NCBI GenBank assembly: GCA_030611945.1 | Contig: JAUWOV010000022.1 | Coordinates: forward strand, 1 to 22,784 | DNA length: 22,784 nucleotides | Direction: 5' to 3' | Source of the DNA: a bacterium | Lineage (GTDB): Bacteria > JAHJDO01 | Part shown: piece by piece, positions 8,584-16,351 of the stretch | How positions within the stretch are numbered: position 1 is the first letter of the stretch | How the letters are laid out: the number at the start of each line of letters is the position of its first letter | Notes under the pieces: generated by a model | Databases searched by the model: none | What the model was told of the DNA's origin: nothing | What the model saw: the letters and a program-made list of their open reading frames with translations, nothing else | Made by a program: the position numbers and the translations under genes

Positions 8584-10032
8584 ATGACCCAGAATTTTAA
8601 AATTGGTTCTACTTATACAAGCACAGTGGAAGCATCTGTAACAGATGAAACAGATGTAATAGTTGCCGGAGGCGGAACAGCGGGATGCGTAGCAGCTATT
8701 GCGGCCGCGCGTAACGGCACCGATGTTCTTCTGGTTGAACGCTATGGTTTTTTGGGCGGCATGATGACAGCAGGTAATGCGGGGCTAACTAAATATATTG
8801 TTCATGAGAAAAGCCAATCAGAGTATCGCAAGGTTATAGCTGAACTGGCTACGAATCCTTCTTCAGTTCAGGTAGTCGGCGGAATACCGATGGAAATCAC
8901 AGAGAGACTTCTGGACATGAAAGCAGGAATTGGAACAGATGGTACTGCAGGAAGTTATGTCTTTACGTCTTCAGAGGATTTCAAGTGGCTTCTTTTAACG
9001 ATGTTGGAGGAAGCAGGAGTAAATCTGTTACTTCATTCACTGGTAGTGGATGTTATCAAAGAAGGCAATACTATAAGAGGGGTTATTGTTGAAAATAAAT
9101 CCGGTCGGCAGGCTATTTTAGCGAAGATATTTATTGACGCTACCGGAGATGGTGACCTGGCTGCAAAGGCAGGAGTGCCGTTTGTAGTAGGTGTGGGTCC
9201 CAACGATTTTTCAGCAAAGCATGGTGTAAAGCTGAATACCACACAGGATATGGGCGTTATGTTTAGAGTCGGCAACGTGGATATGAAACGCTGCTTTGAA
9301 TATTTGAAAGAGAATCCTGATAAATTTCAGGTGCAGGGATGCGCTCTCTTGAGTCTTGAGCAGGCAAGAGAAAATTTTGAAAAAGGCGAAATGATGACAA
9401 TAAATGTTGATACTGATTTTTCATCTCCTAATGATTTCCAAATATACAACACCCCCCTGCCCGGGGTTTTTACCATTTGCTGTCCATGTTTTCCTGGCAA
9501 TGGTTTGTCTGCGTCTGATCTTACCAAAGCCGAGACAGCGCTAACAAAAAAGGTAAGAAAGTGGATGCTAAAAATGAAAGAAATGCCTGGATTTGAAAAT
9601 ACCTTTTTGCTTAATTGTCCACAGGTTGGAGTACGTGAAACCAGACACATTCAGGGTGAATATGTTCTTACTATTGAAGATATATTTAAATCCAGAGAAT
9701 TTGAGGATGGAATAGGGAAAGGGGCTCATCCCATAGATGTGCAGCCGATTCCTGAAAGTCTTAAAAAACATTCTCTCCCTCACAAGTGGCAGTTCAATAT
9801 CCCTTACTGCTGCCTGGTTCCCAAGGGGATTGATAACCTGCTGGTTGCAGGAAGATGTATTTCCACCACGCACGAGGCTTCTGGTTGCACAAGAACTACA
9901 GTACAGTGTATGATTACAGGTGAAGCCGCTGGAACAGCAGGAGCTATGTGTGTCAAAGAGAATATAAGACCGCGAGACTTGAACGCTGATGAGTTGAAGA
10001 AGATGTTGAAAGAACAGAGGGTCGTACTTTAA
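8584..10032 (+). CDS. FAD-dependent oxidoreductase (FAD_oxidored family)
   Basis: 482 residues, with AAGGGAG at 8568-8574 upstream of the ATG. The N-terminus has the dinucleotide-binding strand-turn-helix DVIVAGGGTAGCVAAIAAARNG (residues about 24-45) followed by VLLVERYGFLGGMMTAG, the signature of the PF12831 FAD-dependent oxidoreductases. FIDATGDGDLAAKAGVP and the C-terminal NLLVAGRCISTTHEASG then TTVQCMITGEAAGTA complete the FAD site. No signal peptide or twin-arginine motif is visible, so it is cytoplasmic. It probably oxidises a hydroxyl of a sugar or sugar acid or reduces an unsaturated product; the substrate is unknown. Its stop overlaps the aldolase start by one base (TAATG), which implies translational coupling. 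Confidence 0.87.
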   Translation: MTQNFKIGSTYTSTVEASVTDETDVIVAGGGTAGCVAAIAAARNGTDVLLVERYGFLGGMMTAGNAGLTKYIVHEKSQSEYRKVIAELATNPSSVQVVGGIPMEITERLLDMKAGIGTDGTAGSYVFTSSEDFKWLLLTMLEEAGVNLLLHSLVVDVIKEGNTIRGVIVENKSGRQAILAKIFIDATGDGDLAAKAGVPFVVGVGPNDFSAKHGVKLNTTQDMGVMFRVGNVDMKRCFEYLKENPDKFQVQGCALLSLEQARENFEKGEMMTINVDTDFSSPNDFQIYNTPLPGVFTICCPCFPGNGLSASDLTKAETALTKKVRKWMLKMKEMPGFENTFLLNCPQVGVRETRHIQGEYVLTIEDIFKSREFEDGIGKGAHPIDVQPIPESLKKHSLPHKWQFNIPYCCLVPKGIDNLLVAGRCISTTHEASGCTRTTVQCMITGEAAGTAGAMCVKENIRPRDLNADELKKMLKEQRVVL

Positions 10033-10808
10033 TGTTTGATAATCCTGTAAAAAAAGCTTTAATGACTCGCAGATTGACTGTCGGTTCATGGATACAGATC
10101 GGGCATCCTGGCAATGCCGAAATCATGGCTAAAGCCGGTTTTTCCTGGCTTGCAGTTGATAGTGAGCATGGCGAAGTTGAAACTGGCGATTTGGGGAATC
10201 TCTTTCGCGCAATAACCAATTTCGGAACCATTCCAATGGTCAGAGTGCGAGAGAATGATACGCTTGAAATTCGCCGCGCCCTTGATCTGGGCGCTCTGGG
10301 AGTAATTGTTCCACTGGTCAATACCGCCGAAGATGCTCGAAAAGCGGTTGCTTCTGCCAAATATCCGCCGCAGGGCGTGCGCGGTTTCGCCTTTCATCGC
10401 GGCAACAACTGGGGAGTGAATTTTAATGATTATGTTAAGGCTGCAAACAAGAACATAGCAGTAATTGTAATGATTGAGTCAAAGGAAGCCGTTGCAAATA
10501 TTGATGATATTCTGTCGGTGGATGGTGTAGACAGCGTGTTTATCGGCCCATACGATATAAGCGGATCTTACGGCATTCCGGGGCAGACTGATTCGGATAT
10601 CGTAAAAAACGCTTGCAGACAAGTAGCTGAAGCCTGTACTAGAGCAGGAAAATCCGCTGGAATACACATTGTTCTGCCAACGATTGAAACGGTAAAAAAA
10701 GCTGTTGATGACGGATTTACTTTGCTTGGATTGGGTATGGATACGGTATTTCTGGCTGACGGCGCGGCAAAATGGACGAGTTTTATCAAAGGATTTGAGG
10801 CAAAATGA
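10032..10808 (+). CDS. HpcH/HpaI-family class II aldolase (2-keto-3-deoxy acid type)
   Basis: 258 residues, a typical family length. The active-site pattern of the HpcH/HpaI/GarL/RhmA aldolases is intact: His46 in AVDSEHGEVE, Arg71 in VRVREND, the metal ligands Glu149 in MIESKEA and Asp175 in GPYDIS, and the PPQGVRGF loop. These metal-dependent enzymes split 2-keto-3-deoxy acids into pyruvate plus an aldehyde (lactaldehyde, tartronate semialdehyde, succinate semialdehyde and so on). The exact donor cannot be read from the sequence. The start overlaps the upstream oxidoreductase by one base and the stop overlaps the next gene by four, so it is a central member of the module. With the fucosidase operon further on, 2-keto-3-deoxy-L-fuconate is a reasonable guess. 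Confidence 0.9.
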   Translation: MFDNPVKKALMTRRLTVGSWIQIGHPGNAEIMAKAGFSWLAVDSEHGEVETGDLGNLFRAITNFGTIPMVRVRENDTLEIRRALDLGALGVIVPLVNTAEDARKAVASAKYPPQGVRGFAFHRGNNWGVNFNDYVKAANKNIAVIVMIESKEAVANIDDILSVDGVDSVFIGPYDISGSYGIPGQTDSDIVKNACRQVAEACTRAGKSAGIHIVLPTIETVKKAVDDGFTLLGLGMDTVFLADGAAKWTSFIKGFEAK

Positions 10809-11764
10809 TCAGGATAGCAGTGACAGAACTGGAATACTACAAAGCAGAAGCCATTTTTAAAGCTGCTGTTTCGGATGGTTTTGAATGTCTTCCTGCGCCG
10901 GCTGAAGAAAGCAAACTGGCAAGCTTCATTCGTAATGAAAACGTATTGCATGTCATCATCGGAGTGAATAAATATACTGGTGAACTTTATAATGCTCTGC
11001 CTCGAGGCGGCGTGATTGCCCGTTTTGGTGTTGGTCATGATGGAGTAGATAAAGTCAAGGCAAGCGAAAAAGGGTTGCTCTGTACCAATACTCCGGGAGT
11101 TCTAGATATGTCTGTAGCCGAATGCGCGATCGGTTTGATGCTGACTATAGCCAGGCATTTTTTTACCTGTATTATGGATAATAAGAACGGCATTTGGAAA
11201 AATCAGCTGGGTATGGAGCTTTCCGGCAAAAAACTGGCGATCATTGGCTGCGGCGCTATCGGCAAAAAGACTGCTGCAATCGCTGCATTTGGATTCGGCA
11301 TGAAAGTCATCGGCTTTGACGTTGCAGATTTTAATCTGTCAGAACTCCACAAAAAATATGGTATCAGCCATATCAAAAATGCTTTTGCAGACGCAGTCTC
11401 AGAGGCGGATTTTGTCTCTATGCATATTCCGGATATTCCAGAGACAAAGGACTTTATCAATACTGAACGTCTTGCACAAATACCGTCTAAGGCGATTCTG
11501 ATCAATACTGCGCGTGGCAATATCGTCGATGAAAACGCTTTATATGATGCATTGGTATCCGGAAAACTGGCAGGAGCCGCGCTTGACGTATTCAAAGACG
11601 AGCCATATGTACCGCAATCTCCCTGCAAAGATCTGCGCACACTGAGTAACGTGATCATGACTCCACATATCAGCAGCAGTACTGCTGAAGCCTGCGAACG
11701 CATGGCGAAAGCAGCCCTGGAAAACATTCGCATGGCAATTGAAGCCAGATTAGGAACTTCTTAG
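10805..11764 (+). CDS. D-isomer-specific 2-hydroxyacid dehydrogenase
   Basis: 319 residues, start overlapping the aldolase stop as ATGA. The Rossmann motif is GCGAIG at residues 148-153. The catalytic set of the family is complete: Arg237 in TARGNIVDE, Glu266 in DVFKDEP and His288 in TPHISSS. The substrate-domain segment FGVGHDGVDKVKASEKG is of the phosphoglycerate/glyoxylate dehydrogenase type. It would interconvert a 2-keto acid and a D-2-hydroxy acid with NAD(P)H, for example a product of the preceding aldolase. Because it has no C-terminal ACT domain and sits in a catabolic operon, a role in serine biosynthesis is less likely. Its last 15 bases overlap the convergent purE gene. Confidence 0.9.
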   Translation: MIRIAVTELEYYKAEAIFKAAVSDGFECLPAPAEESKLASFIRNENVLHVIIGVNKYTGELYNALPRGGVIARFGVGHDGVDKVKASEKGLLCTNTPGVLDMSVAECAIGLMLTIARHFFTCIMDNKNGIWKNQLGMELSGKKLAIIGCGAIGKKTAAIAAFGFGMKVIGFDVADFNLSELHKKYGISHIKNAFADAVSEADFVSMHIPDIPETKDFINTERLAQIPSKAILINTARGNIVDENALYDALVSGKLAGAALDVFKDEPYVPQSPCKDLRTLSNVIMTPHISSSTAEACERMAKAALENIRMAIEARLGTS

Positions 11765-12247
11765 CTTCCTATTATCCTTCTCAACTTTGTCAGCAAGTTC
11801 TTTTCTGTACTCTTTGAGCTTCTTTGTAAGAGAAGGGTTTTTTAGAGCCAATATTTCCGCAGCCAGTATACCTGCATTCTTTGCTCCGCTCTTGCCAATA
11901 GCCATAGTGGCAACCGGGATTCCACCGGGCATCTGAACTGTTGAATACAGGGAATCCACTCCTTTTAACTCAGAAGACGGAATGGGTATTCCTATAACAG
12001 GCAAAACTGTATGAGAAGCTATAACTCCACCAAGGTGCGCTGCTGCGCCTGCTCCCGCTATCATTATTTCCAATCCCTTCTTTGCAGCATTTTTTGCGTA
12101 CTCTGCTGCTTTTGCAGGAGTGCGATGCGCAGAACATACAGTTAGTTCATATTGAATATCAAAGAAATCCAATATTTTACATGTCTCCATTATACACTCT
12201 CTATCTGAGATGCTTCCAATTACAATCCCCACTTGTGCTTTAGCCAT
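11750..12247 (-). CDS. purE: N5-carboxyaminoimidazole ribonucleotide mutase, PurE
   Basis: 165 residues, the standard bacterial class I PurE length. GSISDRECIMETC, SAHRTPAKAAEYA, the AGAGAAAHLGG loop and GVDSLYSTVQMPGGIPVATMAIG are the conserved substrate and phosphate-binding segments. The enzyme moves the carboxylate of N5-CAIR to form CAIR in de novo purine synthesis. The ATG lies inside the end of hepT (8-base overlap) with GGAG eight bases upstream, so its translation is probably coupled to the HEPN gene. No purK is visible. The 3' end overlaps the plus-strand dehydrogenase by 15 bases. Confidence 0.95.
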   Translation of the reverse strand: MAKAQVGIVIGSISDRECIMETCKILDFFDIQYELTVCSAHRTPAKAAEYAKNAAKKGLEIMIAGAGAAAHLGGVIASHTVLPVIGIPIPSSELKGVDSLYSTVQMPGGIPVATMAIGKSGAKNAGILAAEILALKNPSLTKKLKEYRKELADKVEKDNRKLRSS

Positions 12248-12647
12248 GTTTTGTCTCCTCTCTTATAATATTTTTTAGTTTCTTTAAGACTTCTTCCATG
12301 ACCTGAATGTAACTATCTTTAATTCTTTCAAATATCTCTTCAGAAGTCTCTTTATCATAAATATGTGAGGTTCTGTTTCTATCTTCCAACATATTCAAAA
12401 AAGTTTCTTCATTCTTTATCCATCCCACTTTAAAGGCTTCCTTTAAACTTTCTTTAGGCGTCTTTACCTCTATCCCACTGTTCTGAAGAAATAATTTTAA
12501 AGTTTTCCAGATTAATTCAAGACTAAACTCAAATCTCTGAATTACACCATCTTTTTCTAACTCATCCTCTGCTGTATTCACTCCTTCATTCAACTTAACC
12601 AATGCGCTTTCTAATTTACTGAATGCGTAACTAATTTCTTCTTTCAT
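12240..12647 (-). CDS. hepT: HEPN-domain protein, HI0074/HepT-like toxin (nucleotidyltransferase partner)
   Basis: 135 residues, predicted all-helical, of the HI0074 'nucleotidyltransferase substrate-binding' family: GVIQRFEFSLELIWKTLKLFL then TPKESLKEAFKVGWI and MLEDRNRTSHIYD. The last segment gives Arg90-x4-His95-x-Tyr97, the RX4HXY motif of HepT ribonucleases, in which the Tyr is AMPylated by the cognate MntA. It overlaps the upstream mntA-like gene by 17 bases and the downstream purE by 8, so the three are translated as a chain. A toxin-antitoxin role is expected from the family. The symbol is by family resemblance; older annotations call this protein a substrate-binding subunit. Confidence 0.87.
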   Translation of the reverse strand: MKEEISYAFSKLESALVKLNEGVNTAEDELEKDGVIQRFEFSLELIWKTLKLFLQNSGIEVKTPKESLKEAFKVGWIKNEETFLNMLEDRNRTSHIYDKETSEEIFERIKDSYIQVMEEVLKKLKNIIREETKHG

Positions 12648-12963
12648 AAATTATTTTCCCTGTTTTTAAAATTATATTTTTAAATTCTTCCTCAATTGAT
12701 AACATATATACAACATCAACTTTATACAGACCGCTTATCTTCTCTATATCTTTATTTATCTCTCTTTGTACAGAAATCTGAGGTTTTTTACAATCAACAG
12801 CAAAGTCAAAATCAGAGTGATCTCTATTAATTCTTTTTGCTCTTGAACCAAAAAGAATTATCTTTGAAGGGTTAAGATAGCTTTTCAAAGCTCTTATGGC
12901 ACCCTTTAATATTTCAGCTTCCCTATCGCTCATTTTTGCAACTTCCTCTTGTAGTCCAGCCAT
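12631..12963 (-). CDS. mntA: Minimal nucleotidyltransferase (MNT), MntA-like antitoxin
   Basis: 110 residues. Gly39-Ser40 within ILFGSRAKR, ten residues, then Asp51-x-Asp53 (SDFDFAVD) make the GSX10DXD motif of MNT-type DNA polymerase beta-like nucleotidyltransferases; a third acidic strand, KVDVVYM, follows. In characterised MntA/HepT pairs the MNT protein neutralises the HEPN toxin by transferring AMP to its RX4HXY tyrosine, and both motifs are present in this pair. The start used has AAGGA about nine bases upstream; the ATG ten codons later is an alternative and would trim a non-conserved tail. It lies 33 bases downstream of purD on the same strand. Confidence 0.87.
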   Translation of the reverse strand: MAGLQEEVAKMSDREAEILKGAIRALKSYLNPSKIILFGSRAKRINRDHSDFDFAVDCKKPQISVQREINKDIEKISGLYKVDVVYMLSIEEEFKNIILKTGKIIYERRN

Positions 12964-12996
12964 ACTTTATTTCCTTAACTTAGATTTTGCAAAACC

Positions 12997-14310
12997 CTAG
13001 CATAAATACTTTAGCGCCTTATCTGCAATATCCTTCCTAAAATACATCTTGTTAAAATGTATTTTCCCCACTGCCTCATACGCCTTATTAATAGCCTGTT
13101 CAATATTAGCTCCAAGAGCTGTTACGCCGAGAACCCTTCCGCCAGATGTTACAATGTTCCCTTCTGCTAAAGCTGTTCCCCGAACCAGAGACTTTTCTCG
13201 GTTCAGGGCTGTGCCTGCGTGAAATACAATTACATCCCGCAATTCCTCTGCCTGTTTAATTCCTGTTATTTTTTCTCCTTTTTTATAGCTGCCCGGATAA
13301 CCTCCTGATGCTACAACAACACATACTGCCGTCTCATCTTTCCATTCAATACATGCTTCATTCAGCTTGCCATCTATGCAGGATTCCATAATATCAATTA
13401 AGTCTGTCTTAAGCCTTGGAAGTATTACTTGTGTTTCAGGGTCTCCGAATCTCACATTAAACTCAAGGACTTTCAGTCCGCTTTCTGTAATCATAAGACC
13501 TGCGTAAAGAACGCCTTTATATGACATTCCTTTTTCTTTCATCTTATTTATTATAGGTTGAAACACCTGAGAAGATACTGTCTTCATCATATCTTCATTA
13601 ACAACCGGGGCAGGGGAATATGCCCCCATTCCTCCAGTATTAAGTCCTTTGTCTCCGTCATAGATTGCCTTATGGTCCTGGGATGTGACCATTGGTATAA
13701 AACTCTCTCCGTCACAGAATGCAAGTATTGATGCCTCTTCTCCAACCAGACATTCCTCAATCATAATTTTATCACCAGCTTTCCCAAATTCTCTCTTAAC
13801 CATTATCAGTTCAACTGCTTCTACAGCTTCTTCTTTAGTTTTTGCAACAATTACTCCCTTGCCGGCGGCAAGTCCATCAGCTTTTACAACAATGGGAACA
13901 GGTTGTGATTTTACGTACTGTATGGCTTTATCATGGTCTTCGAATATTTCACACTTGCCTGTTGGAACTCCTGCTTCAAGCATTATCTCCTTTGCAAATA
14001 TCTTACTTTCTTCAAGCTGAGAAGCATCCTTTGACGGTCCAAAGACTCTTAGATTTCTTTTTTCAAATTCATCAGCTATACCCTTTGTAAGTGGCACCTC
14101 AGGACCAATTACAGTTAAATCAATTTCCTTCTCTTCCGCAAAACGGATAAGTTTAGAAATATTCTCAGCTTTTATAGAAATACATTCTGCCATTTTGCTG
14201 ATACCAGCATTTCCCGGAGCGCAATAGATTTTAGAAACTCTTGAGCTCTGTGAAATCTTCCAGACAAGCGCATGCTCACGACCACCACTTCCAACAACCA
14301 GAACCTTCAT
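12997..14310 (-). CDS. purD: Phosphoribosylamine-glycine ligase, PurD (GARS)
   Basis: 437 residues, full length for bacterial PurD. The N-domain opens with VLVVGSGGREHALVWKI, followed by CAPGNAGIS and LTVIGPEVPLTKGIADEF. The ATP-grasp domain shows PIVVKADGLAAGKGVIVA, EECLVGEEASILAFCDG, TGGMGAYSPAP and LEFNVRFGDPETQVILPRL. It joins glycine to phosphoribosylamine with ATP in de novo purine synthesis. AGGGG precedes the ATG, and a sigma70-type promoter lies 27 bases upstream, so this gene heads the purD-mntA-hepT-purE unit. All expected conserved motifs are intact. Confidence 0.97.
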   Translation of the reverse strand: MKVLVVGSGGREHALVWKISQSSRVSKIYCAPGNAGISKMAECISIKAENISKLIRFAEEKEIDLTVIGPEVPLTKGIADEFEKRNLRVFGPSKDASQLEESKIFAKEIMLEAGVPTGKCEIFEDHDKAIQYVKSQPVPIVVKADGLAAGKGVIVAKTKEEAVEAVELIMVKREFGKAGDKIMIEECLVGEEASILAFCDGESFIPMVTSQDHKAIYDGDKGLNTGGMGAYSPAPVVNEDMMKTVSSQVFQPIINKMKEKGMSYKGVLYAGLMITESGLKVLEFNVRFGDPETQVILPRLKTDLIDIMESCIDGKLNEACIEWKDETAVCVVVASGGYPGSYKKGEKITGIKQAEELRDVIVFHAGTALNREKSLVRGTALAEGNIVTSGGRVLGVTALGANIEQAINKAYEAVGKIHFNKMYFRKDIADKALKYLC

Positions 14311-14336
14311 AAAAAAATCCCCTATTCTGTGAATTC

Positions 14337-14365
14337 ATTATAGAGCAAGCTCTGCTCAAAATCAA
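14337..14365 (-). promoter_or_regulatory. Sigma70-type promoter of the purD operon
   Basis: On the minus strand TTGATT (14360-14365) and a perfect TATAAT (14337-14342) are separated by exactly 17 bases, and transcription would start near 14330, about 20 bases before the purD ATG. It lies in the 84-base gap after the E1-beta gene, which separates the two minus-strand operons. Confidence 0.7.
14343..14357 (-). repeat. Inverted repeat inside the purD promoter spacer, possible operator
   Basis: Within the 17-base spacer of the purD promoter the minus strand reads GAGCA, five bases, TGCTC, a perfect 5-bp inverted repeat; a shifted reading gives AGAGC-TT-GCTCT. A repressor site here would block polymerase. 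It is short enough to be chance, and the cognate factor is unknown. Confidence 0.35.
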
Positions 14366-14394
14366 AGGTTACGGAGATAGCTTCTTCATTTACA

Positions 14395-15369
14395 CTATTT
14401 AAGGATTTTCTTTACAGCCTGATAAATCTTTTCCTGTGTGGGTCTGACAAATTCCTCTAATGGAGGACTAAAGGGAATAGGAGTATTCTCATTAGCTACA
14501 CGCTCAATAGGTCCATCTAAAAAGTCAAAGACTTCTTCTGTAACCATGACCGCTATCTCAGCAGTTATGCCTGCTTGCTTTACTCCTTCATCTACAATAA
14601 CCAGCCGGCCTGTCTTTTTAACCGAGTTAATAATAGTTGTCTTATCCATAGGGACAAGAGTTCGCAGGTCTATTACTTCCACCTTTATATCTTCTTCTTT
14701 TAGTCTATCAGCCACAATCATAGATTCTTTAACCATAGATGAGGTAGCAATAATAGTTACGTCTTTCCCTTCTCTCTTAATATCAGCATTGCCAATAGAT
14801 ATAGTATATTCTTCTTCTGGCACTTCTCCTTTTTTATTGTACATCCCCTTATGCTCAAAAATCATGACAGGATCCTCATCACGAATGGCGGATTTTAAAA
14901 GACCTTTTACTTCATAAGGGCTGGAAGGCATGATAACTTTTAAGCCGGGTGTATGGCAAAACCATGCATGCAAACTTTGGGAGTGCTGGGCTGCAGAAGA
15001 CCTGCCAGCGCCGATATTGGTTCTTATTACCAAAGGTACACTTAGTTTGCCTCCTGACATATACCGTATCTTGGCTGCTTGATTGACAATCTGATCCATA
15101 GCTGTACAGACAAAATCGCCAAACATAAGTTCTGCTACCGGCCGAAAACCAGCCATAGCCAATCCAACAGCACATCCTATTATGCCTGATTCAGATATAG
15201 GGGTATCTAATACTCTCTTTTCACCAAATTCTTGATATAAACCAGCTGTTGCTCGAAAATTTCCTCCCAGAATACCTACATCTTCACCCAGGACAACCAC
15301 ATTCTCATCACACCTCATTTCTTCAGCCAATGCCTCTTTTATGGCCTGAGCATAGGTTATTTCTCTCAT
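14395..15369 (-). CDS. TPP-dependent 2-oxoacid/acetoin dehydrogenase E1 component, beta subunit
   Basis: 324 residues from the ATG at 15369, chosen because AGAGGA (15376-15381) lies six bases upstream and the protein then begins MREITYAQAIKEALAEEM, as family members do; the ATG 12 codons earlier lies inside the E1-alpha gene. Family segments include GEDVGILGGNFRAT, DTPISESGIIGCAVGLAMAG, the TPP/potassium-binding region around GDFVCTAMDQIVNQAAKIRYM, GAGRSSAAQHSQSLHAWF and IDLRTLVPMD. With the alpha subunit it would form the alpha2beta2 decarboxylating E1 of a pyruvate, acetoin or branched-chain complex. No E2 or E3 gene follows; the operon ends here and the purD promoter comes next. Confidence 0.93.
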   Translation of the reverse strand: MREITYAQAIKEALAEEMRCDENVVVLGEDVGILGGNFRATAGLYQEFGEKRVLDTPISESGIIGCAVGLAMAGFRPVAELMFGDFVCTAMDQIVNQAAKIRYMSGGKLSVPLVIRTNIGAGRSSAAQHSQSLHAWFCHTPGLKVIMPSSPYEVKGLLKSAIRDEDPVMIFEHKGMYNKKGEVPEEEYTISIGNADIKREGKDVTIIATSSMVKESMIVADRLKEEDIKVEVIDLRTLVPMDKTTIINSVKKTGRLVIVDEGVKQAGITAEIAVMVTEEVFDFLDGPIERVANENTPIPFSPPLEEFVRPTQEKIYQAVKKILK

Positions 15370-15385
15370 ATCAAATCCTCTGCTT

Positions 15386-16351
15386 TTATTTAGCGAAGAT
15401 GTCATCTAGCGCTTCTTCCGGAGCAGGATAAGAACTTTTTCTGGCAAATTCAATGGCTTTATCTACTCTCTGTTTTATTTCGTTTTCGATATTATCTATT
15501 TCAGTTTGGGTCAATATCTTCCTCTTAATAAGTGAGAACTTAAATCCCTTAATTGGACACTTATCTTTCCATAATTTAACCTCCTTTGGAGGACGATAAG
15601 CTGTTCCAGGATCGCCAACATGATGTCCTCCCCAGCGATAGGTCTTGCATTCAATTAAGGTTGATCCTTTTCCTTCCCGGGCATGATTAATAGCTTTTTG
15701 GGCTACCTCATAGACAGCCAAAACATCATTCCCGTCCACGATCTCTCCAGGGATACCATAAGCTTTCGCCCTTGTAGCTACATCCTCTATATTTTGACTT
15801 CTTTGTTGAGAAACGGAAATAGCATAGAGATTATTCTCGCATACATAGACGATTGGTAACTTCCAAAGAGAGCCCATATTTAAACCTTCATGAAAAGCAC
15901 CTTGATTTGAAGCCCCTTCTCCAAAGAAACATATTGTAACCCGACTATCCTTTTCAAGCTTAGAAGAAAGTCCAAGACCAGTAGCAATAGGAATGCTTCC
16001 CCCTACAATTCCATTAGCTCCCATTATACCTAATTCAGGAGCCGCAATGTGCATAGAACCACCTTTGCCTTTGCAGTAACCTGTAACTTTACCCATAACC
16101 TCAGCCATCATTTTGTTTAAGTCTCCACCTTTAGCTATGAGATGTCCATGTCCACGATGTGTGCTGGTGATATAGTCATCTTTTTTCAGATTTTCACATA
16201 CTCCTACAGCAATGGCTTCCTGACCAATATAAAGATGAGCCAATCCTGGCATCCATCCCTGAGCATAAACATAATAGATAGCTTCTTCAAAACATCTTAT
16301 CTCAAGCATCTTTCTCAGCATTTCAACCAGTTTTTCTTTAGAGAGTTTCAT
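15386..16351 (-). CDS. TPP-dependent 2-oxoacid/acetoin dehydrogenase E1 component, alpha subunit
   Basis: 321 residues. The TPP-binding motif is GEGASNQG (144-151) running to ENN (172-174) and NLYAISVS. Upstream are GLAHLYIGQEAIAVG and STHRGHGHLIAKGGDLNKMMAEVMGK, the pattern of pyruvate and acetoin dehydrogenase E1-alpha (AcoA/PdhA type). It decarboxylates a 2-oxo acid or cleaves acetoin and would hand the acyl group to a lipoyl E2 not encoded here. The start overlaps the aldehyde dehydrogenase stop as ATGA; E1-beta follows after 16 bases. Substrate choice between pyruvate, acetoin and others cannot be settled by eye. Confidence 0.93.
   Translation of the reverse strand: MKLSKEKLVEMLRKMLEIRCFEEAIYYVYAQGWMPGLAHLYIGQEAIAVGVCENLKKDDYITSTHRGHGHLIAKGGDLNKMMAEVMGKVTGYCKGKGGSMHIAAPELGIMGANGIVGGSIPIATGLGLSSKLEKDSRVTICFFGEGASNQGAFHEGLNMGSLWKLPIVYVCENNLYAISVSQQRSQNIEDVATRAKAYGIPGEIVDGNDVLAVYEVAQKAINHAREGKGSTLIECKTYRWGGHHVGDPGTAYRPPKEVKLWKDKCPIKGFKFSLIKRKILTQTEIDNIENEIKQRVDKAIEFARKSSYPAPEEALDDIFAK

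Noticed and set aside
9568-11733. Several 100 to 176-codon minus-strand open frames under the oxidoreductase, aldolase and dehydrogenase genes
   Set aside because: They mirror strongly coding plus-strand genes with all active-site residues present; their translations are low-complexity Ser/Ile/Phe-rich shadows.
15370-15405. Earlier in-frame ATG for E1-beta
   Set aside because: The extra 12 residues come from E1-alpha sequence in another frame and do not resemble the family N-terminus; AGAGGA supports 15369.
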